DNA from: an uncultured Collinsella sp.
Lineage (GTDB): Bacteria; Actinomycetota; Coriobacteriia; Coriobacteriales; Coriobacteriaceae
Assembly: GCA_902475825.1 (NCBI GenBank)
Contig: CABSBA010000030.1
Span: 1-11,839 of the forward strand
DNA: 11,839 nt
Direction: 5' to 3'
Both the position numbers and the translations under genes were made by a program. Below the pieces are notes generated by a model. The model was not told the origin of the DNA and did not search any database. It was given only the letters and a program-made list of their open reading frames with translations. Positions 7,359-11,839 of the stretch are shown in pieces (the first letter of the stretch is position 1; each line of letters begins with the position of its first letter).

Positions 7359-8420
7359 ATGACATGGGAATGCCCAGAATGCGGTTTTGATAATGATGAC
7401 GAACGCGATATGTGCGAGGAATGCGGCGCTCCGCGTCCCGCCGGCGTAGCACCTGTGCCGTCGACGCCTGCCGCTCCGGTGCAAGACTTCGCTGTACCTA
7501 GTGGTGAACGTCCAGCGCCCGCCGTCTATCCTGCGACTTCTTCGATGGGTGGTACACCACCGGTTCAACAGTCTGCGTCCCAGCAGGTGTATCAGTCTGT
7601 TCCCGTGCCCGCGCCGCAGCCGGCACCCGCGCCTATGCCTCAGCGCGCGCCCGTGCCACAACCGATGTCCACCCCACAACCGATGCCTGCGCCCGCGCAG
7701 CAGCCCACGGCCATGTCGATGCCGCAGCCTACCCCCATGCCCGTTCCGCAACCCGCTTCGGTTGCCGCGCCAATGCTGCAGCCCGCGCCGCAACCCATGG
7801 CGAATGCTGCAGCTACTCCTGCGGTTCCTGCGCTTACGCTTGCCGATCCAGCTATGGGTGAGCAGCTGCGTCTCACGGGCATGACCGTGCTTGGGCGTAA
7901 CGCGTTTCCCAGCATGGCATCGAACTTTGCAATATCTCGCCAGCATGCCAGCGTTCGCTTTGAACAGGGTGCCTGGTTGGTTGCCGACGAGGGTTCCAAT
8001 AATGGAACGGCCATTATGCGCGGTGGCCAGATTCTTAATTTGGCTCCCGGCGTGTCCCAGCAGATCCATACTGGTGACGTGCTGCTGATCCCGGCGGCAT
8101 CTGGTGAGTTTGCCCAGCTACGTTTGATGGTCACCGTGGAGGAGCCTCCTGCGGTGCAGCCCACGCAGGCTCAGACGGCGGTTGCGCCGCGGCCTGCGGC
8201 CGTCGCGCCCGCTGCGGCACCCGCCACGCCAGCCGCTAGCCCGTCTGCCGGCGTTGAGGGCTGGTTTGTCGAGTGTCCCGAGTGCGGCCGTCTACACCTT
8301 GTTGCCGATGAGCGCGCAAAGGTCGGGGATGGCTGTGAAGAGTGTGGCTGTTCGCTCGCGCGCACGTCTGCCGTATATCGTACGCTCGACCCCGGTGAGG
8401 ATTACTCGGATGTTCGTTAG
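7359..8420 (+). CDS. FHA-domain protein with zinc fingers at both ends
   Basis: 353-residue cytoplasmic protein. The N-terminus matches the RanBP2-type zinc finger pattern W-x-C-x2-C-x3-N-x6-C-x2-C (Trp3, Cys5, Cys8, Asn12, Cys19, Cys22). Residues 28-150 form a Pro/Gln/Ala/Met linker. The FHA domain spans about 165-265, with Gly179-Arg180, Ser193-Arg194-Gln195-His196 and GSNNGT at 212-217, all residues used for phosphothreonine binding in the family. A second Pro/Ala linker leads to a C-terminal zinc ribbon (Cys306, Cys309, Cys326, Cys329; ECPEC...CEEC). ATG at 7359 has GAGG six bases upstream and lies three bases after the previous stop. The downstream radical-SAM gene starts inside this gene's last codons. 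It is probably an adaptor that reads kinase output and bridges to another partner through its zinc fingers (inference). Confidence 0.93.
   Translation: MTWECPECGFDNDDERDMCEECGAPRPAGVAPVPSTPAAPVQDFAVPSGERPAPAVYPATSSMGGTPPVQQSASQQVYQSVPVPAPQPAPAPMPQRAPVPQPMSTPQPMPAPAQQPTAMSMPQPTPMPVPQPASVAAPMLQPAPQPMANAAATPAVPALTLADPAMGEQLRLTGMTVLGRNAFPSMASNFAISRQHASVRFEQGAWLVADEGSNNGTAIMRGGQILNLAPGVSQQIHTGDVLLIPAASGEFAQLRLMVTVEEPPAVQPTQAQTAVAPRPAAVAPAAAPATPAASPSAGVEGWFVECPECGRLHLVADERAKVGDGCEECGCSLARTSAVYRTLDPGEDYSDVR
7591..7803 (+). repeat. Low-complexity Pro/Gln/Met-rich coding tract
   Basis: Repeated PQP, PMP and PAPQPAP-like codon blocks encode about 70 residues of disordered linker (about 79-148) between the zinc finger and the FHA domain. 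The irregular CCG/CAG/CCC repetition favours length variation between strains. Confidence 0.7.
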
Positions 8421-9006
8421 CCAGATGCTCGCGCCTGTCGTTTCTCTGGGACCAGGCGAGCGCATCGCAATCTGGACCAGCGGCTGTTCTAAGCACTGCG
8501 CCGGATGCATCTCGCCCGAGCTTAGGATGCAGTTGCCCGATCAAGATGTCGATGTTGATGAGCTTGCGCAGATGTTGCTCGATACTGCGCGCGAGCACGG
8601 CGTACATCGGCTGACGGTTTCGGGTGGAGATCCGCTCGAGCAGGCATCAGAGCTCGTGAAGCTGCTGGCAACGATCCGCTGCGCTTACGATGACATTCTC
8701 GTTTACACCGGATTTACGCTCGACGAGCTGCCACAGGTGATCGGTGCGGATACGTGGGAGACACTCAAGCCCCTCATCGATGTGCTGATTGACGGTCCGT
8801 ACATAGACGAGCTCAACGTGCCCGATTGTGCGCTGCGCGGCTCGACTAATCAGCGCGTGATCTATCTGAGCGACCGCCCGCACGATGACTACGACCAGTA
8901 TCTTCAGCAGCCTCGTCAGCTTCAGAACTTTGTTCAGGACGGCACTGTTAACACCGTCGGCATTGCTAACCGCTACCACCACGAATTTCCTGTCAAGGAG
9001 GTATAA
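8410..9006 (+). CDS. Radical-SAM activase-like 4Fe-4S protein (NrdG-like)
   Basis: 198-residue cytoplasmic protein related to the small radical-SAM activating enzymes (NrdG and PflA type). These cleave S-adenosylmethionine at a 4Fe-4S cluster to make a 5'-deoxyadenosyl radical, usually to place a glycyl radical on a partner enzyme. Seen: Cys26-x3-Cys30-x2-Cys33 (GCSKHCAGC) for the cluster, VSGGDPLEQ at 70-78 as the SAM-binding GGE-type motif, and DVLIDGPYID followed by LRGSTNQRVI, a pairing typical of NrdG. Length is in the family range. ATG at 8410 overlaps the FHA gene's stop (8418-8420) and has GGTGAGG nine bases upstream; a later ATG at 8425 is possible. No glycyl-radical enzyme is encoded in the window. 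Its place between the FHA and ATPase genes suggests a dedicated role in this system rather than ribonucleotide reduction; the true substrate is unknown. Confidence 0.88.
   Translation: MFVSQMLAPVVSLGPGERIAIWTSGCSKHCAGCISPELRMQLPDQDVDVDELAQMLLDTAREHGVHRLTVSGGDPLEQASELVKLLATIRCAYDDILVYTGFTLDELPQVIGADTWETLKPLIDVLIDGPYIDELNVPDCALRGSTNQRVIYLSDRPHDDYDQYLQQPRQLQNFVQDGTVNTVGIANRYHHEFPVKEV
8996..9001 (+). promoter_or_regulatory. Strong ribosome binding site AGGAGG for the ATPase gene
   Basis: A consensus AGGAGG lies eight bases before the ATG at 9010 and overlaps the last codons of the radical-SAM gene. It is the strongest ribosome site in the operon and suggests that the ATPase is made in higher amounts. 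Confidence 0.75.
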
Positions 9007-9009
9007 CAC

Positions 9010-10998
9010 ATGGCAACTGATTTCGAGCGCCAATCCTGGCAGCGCGAGATGCTCAACTTTAAAGGGGTGAAGAGCCTCTTTATCCTTGAAGGCAACGTGA
9101 ACGACAAGTATCCCGATGTGGTTGACGGCGGCCTTCAGTTCTCGGAGCTCGCCGAGGTCGTGCGCGGCCTTTTCGAAGACGCCAATGGCTCAGTTGAGTA
9201 CAACGTGGCATATTTCGATCCCATCCAGCTGTTTTCGAGCAGCATGGGCAACGTCGATTGCAAGCGCCTGGTGTCGCTGGCACACGACGAGGCTTCCAAG
9301 AGCGACGACCGCATGATGGAGGCGAACGCCTGTATCGCCGATGGCCGCCAAGCATATGCCACCGAGCAGTCGAGCCTGCCGTCATACGGCGAGGTTATCC
9401 GCTCAATGTTGCGCCTTAAATACAACGACAATCCCGATGGCGGCACCGAGGCCAAGCCGCTTTGCGTGATCGTCAACATGGCGTCGCGTCTGCTTGCCTC
9501 CTCGACCGGTCTTATGCCCGACGAGACGCAGTTCTTCCTTAACCTGTACCTTGGTGCCAGCAAGGCTCGTCTCATTAACCGTACGGCCGTCAACACGCTC
9601 ATTCTGGTAACGGATAACGTGCGCAACCTGCCCGTGTGGTTTATCGAGGAGAACCCCTTCTTGCGCACCATCACGCTGCCGCATCCCGACCGCGACATGC
9701 GCGAAGCCTACATCCAAAGCAAGTTTGGCTTTGGTGAGGCGCTGTCCGATTCCGATGACCGCGCGGTGCGTCGCTTTATCGATACCACCGACGGCATGAG
9801 CGTTAAGGAGCTCGAGGGCCTGCAGCGCATGTATCAGCGCGATATGCAAAACCCCGATGCTTCCATCGAGGCCATCCTTCCCAAGCTCGTCGACGTGTAT
9901 AAGTACGGCTTTCGCGAGAACAAATGGCAGCAGATGTTCGAGAAGCTCGAAGAGGATCCCGAGGCAAAGATCAAGCGCCGCGTGAAGGGTCAGGACGAGG
10001 CCGTTGAGAAGGCCGTCACCGTGCTCAAGCGCTCCGTTATGGGCCTTTCGGGTGCCACCCATTCATCTGGTTCCAAGCCCAAAGGCGTCCTGTTTTTGAG
10101 CGGCCCCACTGGTACCGGTAAGACCGAGATTGTTAAGGCCATTACGGAGCTCCTCTTTGGCGATGAGCGCAGCATGCTGCGTTTCGATATGTCCGAGTAC
10201 GGTGCCGAGAACTCCGATCAAAAGCTCTTTGGCGCTCCTCCGGGATACGTGGGCTATGCCGAGGGCGGCCAGCTTACCAATGCGGTCAAGGCCAATCCGT
10301 TCTCGGTGGTTCTTTTCGACGAGATCGAGAAGGCCGCGCCGAGCATTATGGACAAGTTCCTGCAGATCCTCGAAGACGGACGCCTGACCGATGGCCAGGG
10401 TAATACCGTGTACTTCTCTGAGACGGTCATCTTCTTTACGAGCAACATCGGCTTTTCCAAGATTGAGATCGATGCACAGGGCAACGAAGTTCGTAATACC
10501 ATCGCGCCCAACACGCCCTATGACGAGATTTGCGAGCGCGTGCGTACCGAGATGGATCGCGAGTTTAAGCCCGAGTTCTTGGGTCGTATCGGCGACAACG
10601 TGGTGATCTTCAACTTTATCGACGATGCCGTGGCACTTCAGATCCTCAATTCCAAGATCGATGCCGTTAACCGCAACGTGCATAAGGCACAGCCCGATAT
10701 TACGGTTGAGGCGACCGATGCCGCCCGCGAACTGCTGCACTCCATTGCCATGACGGACGCCGTCAAGGCCAAGGGCGGCCGCGGCATTGGCAACTTGGTG
10801 GAGAGCGGTTACCTTAACGGGCTTTCCGAGGCATGGTGGCACGCGCCGTGCCGCAGGGCGAGGGCGACGATGCGCATATCGCATTTGAGCTCGTGCCCGG
10901 ATCGATGGGAGGCGATTGGCGATGACGAAGTTTATCGCTGCAGCAAAAACTCAAGCGGGAACCAATCACCCCGTCAACGAGGACCGTTTGCTTCTTGA
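9010..10998 (+). CDS. ClpB/ClpA-like AAA+ ATPase, C-terminus frameshifted
   Basis: Protein unfoldase-type ATPase. Residues 15-300 look like a degenerate AAA module: FILEGNVND (24-32) stands where a Walker A would be, and VIVNMASR replaces Walker B. The second module is a full Clp-type domain: VKGQDEAV, Walker A GPTGTGKT (365-372), pore loop GYVG (Tyr413), Walker B VVLFDEIEKA (Asp437, Glu438), sensor-1 TSN (to Asn479), arginine finger FLGRIG (Arg526) and sensor-2 region GGRGIGNLVE. There is no ClpB middle domain and no clear ClpP-binding loop, so it probably remodels proteins rather than feeding a protease. As written, the frame runs to 10998 and overlaps the phosphatase gene by 77 bases, with an unlikely Arg/Ser/Cys-rich tail after Glu607. 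A one-base correction near 10831 gives a sensible tail ending at 10925. It sits between the radical-SAM and PP2C genes. Confidence 0.92.
   Translation: MATDFERQSWQREMLNFKGVKSLFILEGNVNDKYPDVVDGGLQFSELAEVVRGLFEDANGSVEYNVAYFDPIQLFSSSMGNVDCKRLVSLAHDEASKSDDRMMEANACIADGRQAYATEQSSLPSYGEVIRSMLRLKYNDNPDGGTEAKPLCVIVNMASRLLASSTGLMPDETQFFLNLYLGASKARLINRTAVNTLILVTDNVRNLPVWFIEENPFLRTITLPHPDRDMREAYIQSKFGFGEALSDSDDRAVRRFIDTTDGMSVKELEGLQRMYQRDMQNPDASIEAILPKLVDVYKYGFRENKWQQMFEKLEEDPEAKIKRRVKGQDEAVEKAVTVLKRSVMGLSGATHSSGSKPKGVLFLSGPTGTGKTEIVKAITELLFGDERSMLRFDMSEYGAENSDQKLFGAPPGYVGYAEGGQLTNAVKANPFSVVLFDEIEKAAPSIMDKFLQILEDGRLTDGQGNTVYFSETVIFFTSNIGFSKIEIDAQGNEVRNTIAPNTPYDEICERVRTEMDREFKPEFLGRIGDNVVIFNFIDDAVALQILNSKIDAVNRNVHKAQPDITVEATDAARELLHSIAMTDAVKAKGGRGIGNLVESGYLNGLSEAWWHAPCRRARATMRISHLSSCPDRWEAIGDDEVYRCSKNSSGNQSPRQRGPFAS
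10826..10835 (+). other. Probable frameshift site in the ATPase gene
   Basis: After Glu607 (codon 10828-10830) the current frame encodes an atypical tail. From 10833 another frame encodes MVARAVPQGEGDDAHIAFEL and ends with VPGSMGGDWR and TGA at 10923-10925. That stop overlaps the phosphatase ATG (10922) as ATGA, the usual coupling arrangement. One missing base at about 10831 explains both facts. Confidence 0.75.
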
Positions 10999-11683
10999 CG
11001 GTGATGTCCTTTGCTATGGCCTGGTAGGCGATTGCGAGCGCGAGATGGGCTGCATGGCAGTCTTTGACGGCGTGAGCGAAGGCGGGCACGGAGCGGCCGC
11101 CTCGACGCTCGCTGCTCAGGCGTTTGCACAGACGACTCAGGTTTTTGAAGCCGATTCGATTGATGTCCTGCAGGATCGTTTGCGTATGGCGGGCGAGCGC
11201 GCCGAGAACGATGTCGAGTCCTATGCGGCCCGTTATGGCCTGCCCGTTGCCGCATCCACGGTTGCCGGGCTTATGGTGAGATCGGAAGAGCACACGTCTA
11301 ACTACAATGCTGGCGATTCGCGTGTGTATCGCTTGCGCGATGGCGTACTTGCGGTATTGAGCTACGACCATACGCCCGAATCCCGCCTGGGCGGCGTTGG
11401 TTTTGAGTACAGCGATGAGTCGGTTTCGCATTGCATTGAGCTGGCGGTCGGTCTTAATCAAGGAGGACGAAACTTAGAGATCAATACGACCACGTTGTTT
11501 CCGGGCGATCGCTACTTAATCTGCTCTGATGGCATCGATGGGGAGATTGACCTTGCGCGCCTGCAGCAGATGCTTGCGAGCGATTCGACCTGTGCGCAGC
11601 TGTGCGAGGAGCTGTATGCCGAGGCCCGTATGGGCGGTTCGACGGATGACGCGACGCTGATCGTGATTGAGATAGGGGAATAA
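10922..11683 (+). CDS. PP2C-type Ser/Thr phosphatase (contains adapter-derived residues)
   Basis: 253-residue metal-dependent PP2C phosphatase that should reverse the work of the two kinases. Motifs seen: NED at 19-21 and FDGVSEGGHG starting at Phe48 (Asp49, Gly50) for metal binding, NAGDSRVYR (Asp132, Arg134), CSDGIDG (Asp203) and STDDATLIVI (Asp243). It is a single domain with no membrane helix. ATG at 10922 fits a translationally coupled ATGA overlap with the frame-corrected ATPase gene; TTG at 10916 is a weaker option. Residues 120-126 read RSEEHTS, the known translation of the Illumina adapter, exactly where PP2C proteins have a beta-strand leading into the GDSR motif. About nine residues separate GLMV from NAGDSR, close to the usual spacing, so the artefact seems to replace native sequence and the true residues here are unknown. 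The following gene starts three bases after the stop. Confidence 0.9.
   Translation: MTKFIAAAKTQAGTNHPVNEDRLLLDGDVLCYGLVGDCEREMGCMAVFDGVSEGGHGAAASTLAAQAFAQTTQVFEADSIDVLQDRLRMAGERAENDVESYAARYGLPVAASTVAGLMVRSEEHTSNYNAGDSRVYRLRDGVLAVLSYDHTPESRLGGVGFEYSDESVSHCIELAVGLNQGGRNLEINTTTLFPGDRYLICSDGIDGEIDLARLQQMLASDSTCAQLCEELYAEARMGGSTDDATLIVIEIGE
11279..11299 (+). other. Illumina TruSeq adapter sequence embedded in the assembly
   Basis: All 21 bases, beginning AGATCGGAAGAGC and ending CACACGTCT, match the start of the common TruSeq read-1 adapter. The next four bases (AACT) would continue the match if one G were missing. In the phosphatase frame it translates as RSEEHTS. This is contamination or a false join, not biology. 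Confidence 0.93.
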
Positions 11684-11685
11684 AG

Positions 11686-11839
11686 ATGTCCGATGAGACG
11701 ATAACGGTACACCGAGATGGTGGCACCGGCAACGATGAAACCGTGACGGTCCGTCGTGGGGACGTACCCGTAAACGGTGAAACGGTCACCGTGTATCACG
11801 GCAATCAGGCTCCTGTACCGGGTGAGACCGTGACGGTGC
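11686..11839 (+). CDS. Thr/Val-rich repeat protein, N-terminus only (partial)
   Basis: ATG at 11686 follows AGGGG by seven bases and lies three bases after the phosphatase stop, so it belongs to the same operon. 51 full codons are visible before the right edge. They are made of 14-15 residue repeats beginning DETITV, DETVTV, GETVTV and GETVTV, joined by Gly/Asp/Pro/Asn-rich turns. No signal peptide or membrane helix is visible. I recognise no family from this part. The regularly spaced threonines beside kinase, phosphatase and FHA genes make it a candidate phosphorylation target or flexible N-terminal tail of a larger protein such as an FHA, vWA or kinase protein; this is inference. Confidence 0.75.
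   Translation, partial: MSDETITVHRDGGTGNDETVTVRRGDVPVNGETVTVYHGNQAPVPGETVTV
11692..11839 (+). repeat. 42-45 bp coding repeats (ETVTV units)
   Basis: Units at 11692-11733, 11734-11775, 11776-11820 and a fourth cut by the edge. Each begins GA(T)/GGT-GA(A/G)-AC-like codons for [DG]ETVTV. The DNA has diverged at third positions while the protein core is kept, which argues for selection on the Thr/Val core. Confidence 0.75.

Noticed and set aside
6627..8069. Long minus-strand open frame (480 codons), very Arg/Gly/His-rich in the middle
   Set aside because: It is antisense to the coiled-coil gene and the Pro/Gln-rich linker of the FHA gene; the composition is that of the reverse complement of a CCG/CAG-rich tract.
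8182..8409. Upstream extension of the radical-SAM frame
   Set aside because: It overlaps the FHA gene's C-terminal zinc ribbon; ATG at 8410 has a ribosome site and gives the usual NrdG-like length.
10441..10455. SNIGF in the ATPase as a ClpP-binding IGF tripeptide
   Set aside because: It falls at the sensor-1 strand (residues 478-482), not in the exposed loop used for ClpP docking in ClpA/ClpX.
10063..10884. Minus-strand open frame (273 codons) opposite the ATPase
   Set aside because: It covers the Walker and pore-loop region of a clear AAA+ gene and has no support of its own.
1..11839. Type VI or other contractile secretion locus
   Set aside because: Only regulatory-type parts (kinase, phosphatase, FHA, Clp ATPase) are present; no tube, sheath, baseplate or membrane-complex gene is seen in the window.

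Overview
The window looks like an accessory signalling locus from a high-GC anaerobic actinobacterium. A Collinsella-like member of the Coriobacteriia is my best guess, from the codon use, the domain repertoire and the oxygen-labile radical-SAM type protein. This is an inference from style and was not tested by a search.

Layout. On the minus strand at the left are a membrane-anchored Ser/Thr kinase with a DUF6273-like outer domain (cut by the left edge, probable TTG start at 1797) and, upstream of it, an FHA-domain protein (2931-1969). A divergent 180-bp gap leads to a plus-strand zinc-ribbon / membrane / coiled-coil protein (3112-4347). It converges on a second, tail-anchored Ser/Thr kinase (5662-4415, minus). 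A second divergent gap of 160 bp, carrying a striking palindromic repeat pair, separates this kinase from a tight plus-strand operon running off the right edge: coiled-coil protein (5823), FHA protein with a zinc finger at each end (7359), radical-SAM/NrdG-like activase (8410), ClpB-like AAA+ ATPase with a degenerate first AAA module (9010), PP2C phosphatase (10922) and a threonine-rich repeat protein (11686, partial).

How the parts may work together. Two kinases and one PP2C phosphatase can write and erase Ser/Thr phosphorylation, and two FHA proteins can read phosphothreonine. The ClpB-like ATPase is a plausible mechanical output. This is the same set of roles as the kinase/phosphatase/FHA/ClpV control module of type VI secretion, but no secretion structural gene is seen here. 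The radical-SAM protein in the middle of the operon is the unexpected member. The repeat protein at the right edge is a candidate phosphorylation target. One palindrome, TGTTGCGCAACA, occurs in both divergent promoter regions (twice exactly and once with one mismatch) and may tie the transcription units together.

Sequence quality. Two spots look artefactual. A 21-bp stretch identical to the Illumina TruSeq adapter (11279-11299) sits in frame inside the PP2C gene. A one-base frameshift near 10831 breaks the C-terminus of the ClpB-like gene; undoing it gives a stop that overlaps the PP2C start as ATGA. Protein ends at both places should be treated with caution. No tRNA, rRNA, CRISPR array, insertion sequence or origin was seen, and no gene-free stretch exceeds 300 bases.
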